Below, one piece after another: positions 1 to 6,254 of a DNA stretch of 8,750 nucleotides. Within the stretch, counting starts at the first letter, position 1. Each line of letters opens with the position of its first letter. The notes beneath the pieces were generated by a model. The model saw nothing but the letters and a program-made list of their open reading frames with translations. It was not told where the DNA came from and did no database searches. The translations under genes were made by a program, and so were the position numbers. The DNA is taken from assembly GCA_030747885.1 (NCBI GenBank), contig JASLJW010000134.1, forward strand, positions 1 to 8,750. Direction: 5' to 3'. Source of the stretch: Candidatus Thalassarchaeaceae archaeon. GTDB taxonomy: Archaea; Thermoplasmatota; Poseidoniia; Poseidoniales; Thalassarchaeaceae.

Positions 1-222
1 AACAAATTGTTCTGTATTTGTCATTCAAGTAGGTATGACCCCACAATGATTGAGAAAAACCAAAATCGTAACAGAACAAACGGAACCATGTTCGAATACT
101 TTGGAATCAAATTAACAGGAGGACCTGCTCCGGTGGGCATGCCGTTAATCCCATTTGAGGTCAATGGAGACGTAATAGAAGCGCTACCGACCTACATTGA
201 CTGGTATACATTCTGCGACTGA
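1..222 (+). CDS. Rieske iron-sulfur protein, C-terminal fragment (5' end outside window)
   Basis: The reading frame is open from base 1 and ends at TGA 220-222, so only the last 73 residues are seen. The fragment carries the second Rieske cluster box, CICHSS followed by RYD (bases 13-39). In Rieske proteins the first Cys and the His of this box bind the [2Fe-2S] cluster, and the middle Cys forms a disulfide with box 1, which lies upstream of the window. The Ser and Tyr that hydrogen-bond the cluster and raise its potential in bc1/b6f Rieske proteins are both present. A GGPAP stretch and a short beta-type tail follow, as in the usual Rieske fold, after an Asn/Arg-rich insertion. The gene directly precedes cytochrome b, and its stop codon overlaps that gene's Shine-Dalgarno site, so it is the electron acceptor subunit of a bc-type complex. 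The TTG at base 7 is an internal Leu codon, not a start. Confidence 0.88.
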   Translation, partial: NKLFCICHSSRYDPTMIEKNQNRNRTNGTMFEYFGIKLTGGPAPVGMPLIPFEVNGDVIEALPTYIDWYTFCD

Positions 223-227
223 GGTGA
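221..227 (+). promoter_or_regulatory. Shine-Dalgarno site of the cytochrome b gene
   Basis: GAGGTGA lies 5 nt before ATG 233 and overlaps the Rieske stop codon. It selects ATG 233 over the in-frame TTG at 197, which lies inside the Rieske gene. The same core and spacing recur before the next gene. Confidence 0.8.
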
Positions 228-232
228 AAAAA

Positions 233-1105
233 ATGATTGAATCTGTAATACTCTGGATTTTTCTAGCAGTCATTCTTGTCATTGTCGCTTTTACTCTACG
301 AAAGGAACGCGAAGAAGTACCTAGAAAAGAGATTTTGAGAGCGGTTCAAACTACCTCTTCGGCTGGAGGAATGGGCCTTATGGAGAAGACATTTCTTTGG
401 GCATTCTCATGGATGGATACACGATTCAGAATTCAGGATTACTGGGCCATGTCTAGGGATGCATATTACAGCATGCATCGTCAAATGCCACTTACTCATG
501 CTGAGAAATATAAACTGAGAATCATTTGGTATTGGTATCCATTGTATTGCCTAGGAGGAATTTCTTTCTTGGCATTCATCATCCTAGTGATTACTGGAAC
601 AATCCTAGGAATCTACTATGTTCCCGGAGGGCAGGGGGATCCTACTCCTGCATATGCAAGCATGGAATTCATCATGACACAATTGCCATTTGGATACATC
701 ATCCGTTCAATTCACCATTGGACTACCCATTTCATGGTCGCTTCAGTTTTCCTCCATATGTGCAGAGTATATTTTACAGGTGCATATCGAAACCCTCGCG
801 AACTTAACTGGCTTATCGGAGTAGCACTAATGTTTTTCACTATCTTCTTTGGATACTCTGGATATCTTCTCCCATGGGACGCCTTGGCATTTGGTGCTGC
901 AACAATCGGAATCAACATGGCAAATGCTACTCCACTAATTGGGCCATGGGTAGCTACTGCAATGTTTGGAGGAAGTACTCTGACATATCAGGCTGTTACA
1001 CGAATGTACTTCATCCATGTATTCATTCTACCAGTTCTCGTTACAACATTAATTATTGTTCATTTATTCATCGTTTGGGTACAAGGAGTTGCTGAACCGC
1101 ACTGA
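233..1105 (+). CDS. petB: Cytochrome b6-like quinol:acceptor oxidoreductase subunit (cytochrome b N-terminal half)
   Basis: A 290-residue membrane protein that carries the two b hemes of a bc/b6f-type complex and moves electrons across the membrane. The four heme ligands are visible: H161 and H175 in helix B, H262 and H277 in helix D. The 15-residue step in helix D is the b6 spacing; mitochondrial cytochrome b has 14. PWD at residues 214-216 and the NPRELNW stretch are typical of the family. C106 in YCLGGI matches the Cys of cytochrome b6 that covalently holds the extra heme cn, so a third heme on the n-side is plausible. An extra hydrophobic helix (about residues 2-22) and a charged linker precede the usual start of b6, giving five predicted membrane spans. 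The protein stops after helix D, so helices E-G are supplied by the next gene, as in petB/petD. I chose ATG 233 because of its Shine-Dalgarno site. Confidence 0.93.
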   Translation: MIESVILWIFLAVILVIVAFTLRKEREEVPRKEILRAVQTTSSAGGMGLMEKTFLWAFSWMDTRFRIQDYWAMSRDAYYSMHRQMPLTHAEKYKLRIIWYWYPLYCLGGISFLAFIILVITGTILGIYYVPGGQGDPTPAYASMEFIMTQLPFGYIIRSIHHWTTHFMVASVFLHMCRVYFTGAYRNPRELNWLIGVALMFFTIFFGYSGYLLPWDALAFGAATIGINMANATPLIGPWVATAMFGGSTLTYQAVTRMYFIHVFILPVLVTTLIIVHLFIVWVQGVAEPH

Positions 1106-1106
1106 T

Positions 1107-1114
1107 AGGAGGTG
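1107..1114 (+). promoter_or_regulatory. Strong Shine-Dalgarno site of the fusion gene
   Basis: AGGAGGTG is a near-perfect anti-16S match, 5 nt before ATG 1120 and directly after the cytochrome b stop (1103-1105). It indicates efficient co-translation of the two subunits from one mRNA. Confidence 0.85.
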
Positions 1115-1119
1115 AAAAT

Positions 1120-3945
1120 ATGGGAATTATCGAACGTTTAGGCCGTGTTGCTGATACCTATGTTCAGGAACGTGACCAGTTAATTGAAGCCGAACAAGAG
1201 CGAAGAAGGGTTTTCACAGGACACGCATTTTGGCCACAAGAGGTTCTTCGGGACACAATTATCGCAATGGCTGTTTTGATGGTGTTATGTTTCTATTCTT
1301 GGCTAATCCCTCCACCTCTACACAATGCTGCGGATCCATTTGCCCAAGCAGGATTCGTATTTCCAGATTGGTATGTGTTGTTCTCATACGGGTATCTTCG
1401 CCTAGGAGAATACCTACCTCAATTCGATATCCCATTACCTACTGCTATTGGGAACTTCTTCGGCACACCTATCATCTCATGGAACGCAGGTTGGTGGGGA
1501 GCTGCAATCACAGGCATTCCAGTCACAATTCTTGCTCTACCTCCATTCCTAGGTGGCAGGGAAAAGAGAGGTGTAGAAGATCCTTGGTTTGCAACTGCTG
1601 GAATGGTCTACCTGGCACATGTGTGGTTCATTTCAGTATATTCAATTAACATCTTCTTGGACCTATATGGGAAGAATAGGACCGATTTCTGTCAAATGAA
1701 TTCACATGCAGGAATATCATGTGGAACTCGAGAACCATGGGTTGCAGAGGTGTTCAATAGCATACCTTGGTTGCTCACGGGAGTATTCATTTTCGCAGTC
1801 CTATATTTTGCCATTCGTTGGTTCTTAGTGAAAACACAAGGTGCACGAATTACACCTAATCGAAATAGAAACGTGGCATTCGGATCATTTCTAATTGCAT
1901 TACTACTCTGTTCGGTCACATGGCCAGTCTACAATAATGGATTCTGGGACATGGGTGGATTCGGAGCAATGCAAGAAATCGAGGAACTTGAGACTCTGAG
2001 AAGTCAACCGGCAGATACCTTGGTAGCTATAGAAGAAAGCCATCATCATGAACAAATGATGGGGCTCTGCCTATCTTATGGTGAATCTTCAAAATCAAAG
2101 GCATGGAATGATGAGCACTTTGAAACAGGAGCTTGGGCTTACGAAGATCATTGTGTAATGCCTGCTAAAGAATTCACTAATTGGGGTATTTTCCAACCTA
2201 CGCAAAGCCAGATTATAGACTTCAATAATGCTAACAATCACGTTGATTCCACCTCTGGAAGAAATGGATTATTCAATGCATCGATACATCCTGGTTCATC
2301 AGATGGCTCAGCTGTAGTACATTCTTATTCAGGAATCATGCAAGTTCCAAACCTTGGAGTAGACACCCTTTTCGTTGATGTAACTTGTAATGCTAGAACC
2401 ACAATTAGAGGTTCAGGAGTTCATACCATCTCAGTGGTTGTTAAGGATGTAAGTGGAGCAATATTAACGTCAATGGATTCGTGTACCACTCAGTCACTGA
2501 AATTAAGCAGTGGAACATCGTATTCTCTTGACTATAGCATCAGCACCATTGGATTAGATGAAACAGGCAATGTAATTACGGACGTATCCATTACGGCCTT
2601 CCAACCCTTAATATTGGATGGAAATGGACTTGCAGTAAACCTCTCAGATGTCAGCCAAATGAATATCCTCACTGGATCTACAGTCTACAATGCAGATACA
2701 TTATCTGACTTCACGTTAGAAAATCCTACTTTTGAAAAGAATCCAAAGAGTTTGGATGCTAAGTTAACATATTCCTTGGTAATTCCTTGTCTAGGAGTAG
2801 GCGCATTGGTATTCTTCCTCATGCGCAGCATGGCAAGAGGATATGAGTATGAAATGAACAAATGCTATGGATGTGATTTGTGTGATGATGCATGTCCTGT
2901 CCGACTATTCAATGCAGGAGACAAATTGAATATCATCTACAATTCGTGGAACAATGAAGATGATGGTGTCCCACTATATTCTTGTCTAACCTGTTCTGCA
3001 TGTACCAATGCATGCCCACAATTAGTTGACTATGATTCGTACATAGATATTCGACGAAGCCTAATCGTAGGCGGGGCTCCTGCGGCAGTGATTCCTCATT
3101 CAATCCTCCAAGCAGTCATCAGTGCAGAAGCAGATGAAAGTGCTGAGGATCAATTTGTATCTACAGAAGAATACCCTATTGACTCCTCTGTTGGATATTA
3201 TCCTGGTTGTGTAGATTACATCGACCAAGAGATGATTTTCAGTCACGTAAATGAAGGAAAAATGAACCTAGGACAAACCACTGATGCTGCGTTCACCCTG
3301 TTTGAAGATGCTGAAATAGATGTTTCATACCTTGGAAGAGACTTCCTCAAATGTTGTGGGCATGACCAGAAATGGCAAGGAATGACCGAAGTTTTCGAGA
3401 AATTGAAAGCGTACAACCAAAAGAAACTCGGAGAAAGTGGAATCGAAACATTGGTTACATCATGTGCCGAATGTTTCCGCACTTTTGCAATGGATTACGA
3501 ATTAGATGATCTGAAAGTCATGCATACCACTGAATTCTTGATTGAAGCAGGGTACGAATTTGAAGCTGCAGTTCCTGAAGGAACCACTGTTACCTATCAT
3601 GATCCTTGTAGATTGGGACGTCAAATGAATCTCTTTGATGAACCACGTGAGTTAGTTAATCGGATTGAGGGAGTAGATCTTGTTGAGATGGAACATCATG
3701 GAGAAGATGCGCTATGTTGCGGCGTTAGTAGTATGATGTCTTGTAATGAAAATTCACGCGCCCTTCGTATAGAACGATTTGAGGAAGTACGGGCAACAGG
3801 TGCAGAAATAATGTTAACAACATGTCCAAAGTGTGTTTCTCACTTTGAATGCCTCAAATTTGAAGGGGACCCAAGACATGACTTTGAAATCTTAGATGTG
3901 GTATCCTTCTTAGCACGGCAAATAGAAGAAAAAAAGCAGGCGTAA
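1120..3945 (+). CDS. Fusion: cytochrome b6f subunit IV-like / extracytoplasmic domain / HdrD-GlpC-type iron-sulfur module
   Basis: One uninterrupted 941-residue frame. Residues 1-182 resemble subunit IV (cytochrome b helices E-G): a FWPQEVLRD lead-in and the quinol-oxidation motif PDWY at 82-85. Further helices lie at about 215-236 and 252-271. Residues 272-548 form a large, probably p-side domain, helical and acidic at first, then beta-rich, with Cys 317, 345, 423 and 455. A helix at 549-568 returns the chain to the cytoplasm. There follow two ferredoxin motifs (C582/585/588/592 and C622/625/628/632) and two CCG domains (C697, CC745-746, C782/785; C830, CC866-867, C902/905). The last 365 residues therefore have the architecture of HdrD and GlpC, and all ten noncubane-cluster ligands known from HdrB are present. 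Positive-inside charges support this topology. I infer electron exchange between the quinone pool and a cytoplasmic thiol/disulfide or 2-hydroxyacid-type substrate. The real substrate is unknown. Confidence 0.9.
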   Translation: MGIIERLGRVADTYVQERDQLIEAEQERRRVFTGHAFWPQEVLRDTIIAMAVLMVLCFYSWLIPPPLHNAADPFAQAGFVFPDWYVLFSYGYLRLGEYLPQFDIPLPTAIGNFFGTPIISWNAGWWGAAITGIPVTILALPPFLGGREKRGVEDPWFATAGMVYLAHVWFISVYSINIFLDLYGKNRTDFCQMNSHAGISCGTREPWVAEVFNSIPWLLTGVFIFAVLYFAIRWFLVKTQGARITPNRNRNVAFGSFLIALLLCSVTWPVYNNGFWDMGGFGAMQEIEELETLRSQPADTLVAIEESHHHEQMMGLCLSYGESSKSKAWNDEHFETGAWAYEDHCVMPAKEFTNWGIFQPTQSQIIDFNNANNHVDSTSGRNGLFNASIHPGSSDGSAVVHSYSGIMQVPNLGVDTLFVDVTCNARTTIRGSGVHTISVVVKDVSGAILTSMDSCTTQSLKLSSGTSYSLDYSISTIGLDETGNVITDVSITAFQPLILDGNGLAVNLSDVSQMNILTGSTVYNADTLSDFTLENPTFEKNPKSLDAKLTYSLVIPCLGVGALVFFLMRSMARGYEYEMNKCYGCDLCDDACPVRLFNAGDKLNIIYNSWNNEDDGVPLYSCLTCSACTNACPQLVDYDSYIDIRRSLIVGGAPAAVIPHSILQAVISAEADESAEDQFVSTEEYPIDSSVGYYPGCVDYIDQEMIFSHVNEGKMNLGQTTDAAFTLFEDAEIDVSYLGRDFLKCCGHDQKWQGMTEVFEKLKAYNQKKLGESGIETLVTSCAECFRTFAMDYELDDLKVMHTTEFLIEAGYEFEAAVPEGTTVTYHDPCRLGRQMNLFDEPRELVNRIEGVDLVEMEHHGEDALCCGVSSMMSCNENSRALRIERFEEVRATGAEIMLTTCPKCVSHFECLKFEGDPRHDFEILDVVSFLARQIEEKKQA
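3929..3935 (-). terminator. Possible oligo-T terminator of the small membrane-protein gene
   Basis: Seven A on the + strand give T7 on the minus strand, 10 nt past the TAA of the 96-residue gene. Archaeal transcription commonly ends at such U-runs. The run also encodes Glu-Lys residues at the end of the fusion protein, so it may be coincidental. Confidence 0.3.
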
Positions 3946-4236
3946 TTACAACAACGCTACTGCCAATGACCAAGCCCCAAGTGCTGCAGTAATCAAAACA
4001 CCCCACCAGGTCCATCTTGCAGCACGCCGATGACCGTAAGCAATAATGGTTAACCAAGTGTAGAAACCAATCTGAACTTGACAAACAAAAGCAAGCCACC
4101 CTACCTTGAAACTCAATTGCGTGACTAAGATTAACCACAATGCTGGACCCAACAAAAACATGATAATTGCAATTGAATCTTGATACCAATTCTCAGGGTC
4201 TACATCTGATAGAGGAATTATCGAATCCTCGCCCAT
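3946..4236 (-). CDS. Small three-helix membrane protein, unknown function
   Basis: I do not recognise this 96-residue protein. It has a short acidic N-terminus (about 20 residues), then hydrophobic segments at about 23-44, 49-68 and 77-96, the last running to the C-terminus. A basic HRRAAR loop between helices 2 and 3 suggests that this loop faces the cytoplasm. Its TAA directly abuts the TAA of the converging fusion gene, with no base between. The overlapping minus-strand frame at 3854-4189 is Cys-rich, runs into the fusion gene and looks like a shadow. No clear Shine-Dalgarno site or TATA box precedes ATG 4236, so the start is uncertain. It could be an accessory of the respiratory complex, but only proximity suggests that. 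Confidence 0.6.
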   Translation of the reverse strand: MGEDSIIPLSDVDPENWYQDSIAIIMFLLGPALWLILVTQLSFKVGWLAFVCQVQIGFYTWLTIIAYGHRRAARWTWWGVLITAALGAWSLAVALL

Positions 4237-4315
4237 AAATCAACGGGCAGACATTAGGTCATCAATTCGACTGAACAACCCAAGACTTGAGAATGAGAGG
4301 CTCTACCCATGTCCA
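4237..4315. other. Divergent intergenic region, no recognisable promoter
   Basis: These 79 bases separate the starts of the minus-strand membrane-protein gene and the plus-strand ferredoxin gene and must hold promoters for both if the starts are right. I see no convincing TATA/BRE element or operator on either strand. GAGAGG at 4295-4300 is too far from ATG 4316 for a standard ribosome site. Confidence 0.4.
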
Positions 4316-4648
4316 ATGTCGACGAGGGAGGACGTAGCTTCTCGCCGAGAGGATACACAAAGACGTATTCGAATGGCTCTAAATGCGGCTAAGGCAGAAG
4401 AAAGAGCCAGTATCAAAGGAGGAGAAACGACAGTTGCATTCGTCAAGGAGGAACTATGTATTGGATGCGACCAATGCACGATTGTTTGTGACGATGATGC
4501 CATCGAACTCTATGAAAAACCAATGGCAAGCCCCATCATTCAAGTAGATTCAAATCGAAAAGCAAAGGTGCTTCGTGACCCATGTACTGGATGTCGACTT
4601 TGTGTCCTAGCATGCCCAACAGATGCAATAATAATGATAGACAGATGA
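4316..4648 (+). CDS. 2[4Fe-4S] ferredoxin-type protein
   Basis: A 110-residue soluble protein with two ferredoxin motifs: C48, C51, C54, C58 and C90, C93, C96, C100. The second motif is followed by the usual Pro (ACPTDAI); the first is followed by Asp (VCDDDAI). The domain spans about residues 38-110 and is preceded by a charged, probably helical 35-residue extension rich in Arg and Glu. The likely role is a small electron carrier in the cytoplasm, or a subunit of a larger oxidoreductase. It lies 370 bases after the fusion gene on the same strand, separated by an opposing gene, so a partnership with the HdrD-like module is possible but not shown. ATG 4316 is the first ATG in frame and has no good Shine-Dalgarno site. 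Confidence 0.85.
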   Translation: MSTREDVASRREDTQRRIRMALNAAKAEERASIKGGETTVAFVKEELCIGCDQCTIVCDDDAIELYEKPMASPIIQVDSNRKAKVLRDPCTGCRLCVLACPTDAIIMIDR

Positions 4649-5863
4649 TCAAATTAGTCTCTGATATATTTCAGAGAATCTAGTCGCATTGATCTCATAA
4701 GTAAATTTCTCTAATACTCTTGAACGACCAACAATTCCTTTGGATTTGAGACCTTCTGCATTGTTAATTTCATCAAGAATTACTGTAGCCATTGAATCGC
4801 TATCACCCATTTTGAACAAGCGGCCCACTGAATCATCTACCATCTCTGGAAGAGGGCCATGATCGACAGTAACAACGGGAGTCCCAGAAGCCATTGCCTC
4901 TAGTGGAATCAAACCCTGGCCTTCATAATATGATGGATACACAACCAAATCCGCCGAACGAAACAACGTTGCTAATTCATCAAAGGGCATTCCAGACTCA
5001 ATGATGACATATTCTCCAATACCTAATTTTTTGGCTAATTTCTCCAACCGTTTTCTCAAATGACCTCTGCCCACTATAACAAGACGAATTTCATTGGATT
5101 TTGGATTCACCTTCGCAAATGAACGCAAAAGTGAAGCGTACCCTTTTCTAGCTGCTAATCTACCAACTGCTAGCAATAATTTACCGCCTTCAGGGACGCC
5201 ATATCTGTTTCGAATAGAATCATCTTGATTAGATTCTAAGGGAGAGAACATGTTCGTATCCACCCCCCAATGAACTACTTCACAATCCCAATCATCGGGG
5301 GGCGAATATCGATCAACAAAATCCTGCCGAGTTGCTCGAGAATTAGCGACACAAATACTTGAATTATGCAAAGCAGCACGCTCAAATTTAGAGTAGTATC
5401 CTCCAGTGATGAGGATAGCTAAATCGTTTGGATTCGCCCACACCGCAGCCTCTTTCTGTTTAGAAGCAATGCGCAATCCGTCTCTCTCTCCCAACCAAGA
5501 ACCATGTAATGAAGACACAACTGGAGAAATTTCTTGCTTACAAATTTCAAATTGTTTCTTTGACCAGGAAATCATTGGACAATGGAGATGAACAATATCT
5601 ACAGGTTCTTCTGAGTGGAGACGACGTAATTCCTTCAATGCAGATTTACCATAAGACCGTGTAAATGCCATTGGAATCCTAGCCCATCCAACCATTCGTA
5701 CAGAAACACCGTCTATTTCAGGTGGATCTCCTTTACCACCGTTCCTTGTGATTACTGTAACACGATGGCCTTGAGCGACTAATGCGCTAGAAAGATGGAA
5801 TACTGTAGACCCCATTCCTCCCCATCTAGGGGGATATTCTGCACTCAGCATAGCAATGTGCAT
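4649..5863 (-). CDS. Glycosyltransferase family 4 (GT-B fold, group 1)
   Basis: A 404-residue protein that should transfer a sugar from a nucleotide-sugar donor to a glycan, lipid or other acceptor at the cytoplasmic face. The N-terminus is a Rossmann-type start (MHIAMLSAEYPP) with the glycine-rich GGMG at 15-18, and HLHCP and SLHGSW follow. The C-terminal donor domain has GRLAARKG (234-241), the VIVGRG strand, and the EX7E motif EGQGLIPLE (E314, E322), then SGTPVV and GPLPEMV. This is the complete GT4 plan at normal length. I chose ATG 5863 over the upstream TTG 5908 because it sits at the usual family start and has GGGTGA 5 nt before it. It converges on the ferredoxin gene, and the stop codons touch. 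Donor and acceptor cannot be told from sequence; no other glycan gene is nearby. Confidence 0.92.
   Translation of the reverse strand: MHIAMLSAEYPPRWGGMGSTVFHLSSALVAQGHRVTVITRNGGKGDPPEIDGVSVRMVGWARIPMAFTRSYGKSALKELRRLHSEEPVDIVHLHCPMISWSKKQFEICKQEISPVVSSLHGSWLGERDGLRIASKQKEAAVWANPNDLAILITGGYYSKFERAALHNSSICVANSRATRQDFVDRYSPPDDWDCEVVHWGVDTNMFSPLESNQDDSIRNRYGVPEGGKLLLAVGRLAARKGYASLLRSFAKVNPKSNEIRLVIVGRGHLRKRLEKLAKKLGIGEYVIIESGMPFDELATLFRSADLVVYPSYYEGQGLIPLEAMASGTPVVTVDHGPLPEMVDDSVGRLFKMGDSDSMATVILDEINNAEGLKSKGIVGRSRVLEKFTYEINATRFSEIYQRLI
4658..4677 (+). terminator. Perfect 7-bp hairpin just after the ferredoxin gene
   Basis: TCTCTGA (4658-4664), the loop TATATT and TCAGAGA (4671-4677) form an exact inverted repeat, starting 10 nt past the ferredoxin stop. 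It lies within the last codons of the opposing glycosyltransferase gene. No U-run follows on the + strand, so termination or 3'-end protection is only a possibility. Confidence 0.35.
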
Positions 5864-5868
5864 TGTAG

Positions 5869-5874
5869 TCACCC
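5869..5874 (-). promoter_or_regulatory. Shine-Dalgarno site of the glycosyltransferase gene
   Basis: GGGTGA on the minus strand lies 5 nt before ATG 5863, the same GGTGA core and spacing as at the cytochrome genes. It decides the start against TTG 5908. Confidence 0.6.
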
Positions 5875-5969
5875 GGACCAATGGCGTCCGATATCCTGCT
5901 TGAATCAATCGATTTTAGGTCATCAGAAAATAACAGAGCGTTCAAGTCATTCCTATCATTCGACCCAAC
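5875..5969. other. Divergent intergenic region between glycosyltransferase and small membrane protein
   Basis: About 95 bases between divergent starts. An A-rich stretch at 5926-5934 (GAAAATAAC) is the only weak TATA/BRE-like candidate for the plus-strand gene, about 36-44 nt before its ATG. Nothing else is recognisable. Confidence 0.3.
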
Positions 5970-6254
5970 ATGGAGGAAGAGGATTCAGACCCAGTGAGAT
6001 TCGGAGCAGAATTTGGCCCATATCGTTCTAGCAGAACTACTGGGGTCACTCTTTCTACATTCAAGACCCTTGTCTGGACTTCAAATATTGGAGGATTAAT
6101 CCTAATGGTTATTGGACTAGAACTAATGATTGTGCAAAAGTCCTACACATGGGCTTTACTCTGTTGTGTTGTTGGCGTGGCAATTGCACTATTCCCTTCA
6201 AACTACGAAATTGTAGGAATGGAAGAAGATCAAAGTGCTGAATCAGATGATTGA
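5970..6254 (+). CDS. Small two-helix membrane protein, unknown function
   Basis: I do not recognise this 94-residue protein. It has an acidic N-terminus (MEEEDSD), a polar stretch to about residue 30, and two hydrophobic segments (about 34-55 and 61-75) joined by a short QKSY loop. The tail is acidic and ends in SAESDD. This helical hairpin with acidic ends and balanced composition looks like a real small membrane protein rather than a shadow frame. It lies divergent to the glycosyltransferase, and its 3' end overlaps the converging glutamate-cysteine ligase gene by 25 bases (6230-6254). No Shine-Dalgarno site precedes ATG 5970, so it may be leaderless or start elsewhere. Confidence 0.6.
   Translation: MEEEDSDPVRFGAEFGPYRSSRTTGVTLSTFKTLVWTSNIGGLILMVIGLELMIVQKSYTWALLCCVVGVAIALFPSNYEIVGMEEDQSAESDD

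Noticed and set aside
13..24. CICH as a heme c attachment site
   Set aside because: It is C-X-C-H, not C-X2-C-H, and the context is a Rieske box. I noticed no C-X2-C-H motif in the cytochrome b or fusion proteins.
1692..1919. Minus-strand frame inside the fusion gene
   Set aside because: Shadow of a strongly supported coding region, with no recognisable domain or ribosome site.
2041..2070. HHHEQMMGLC as a definite copper or heme site
   Set aside because: Only a cluster of possible ligands; no family motif is matched, so it is mentioned only as something to inspect.
3854..4189. 111-residue minus-strand frame
   Set aside because: It overlaps the fusion gene, is Cys-rich without motif order, and shares bases with the better hydrophobic frame at 3946-4236.
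5864..5908. TTG start extending the glycosyltransferase by 15 residues
   Set aside because: The GT4 fold starts at MHIAM, and ATG 5863 has a Shine-Dalgarno-like site at the same 5-nt spacing as other genes here.
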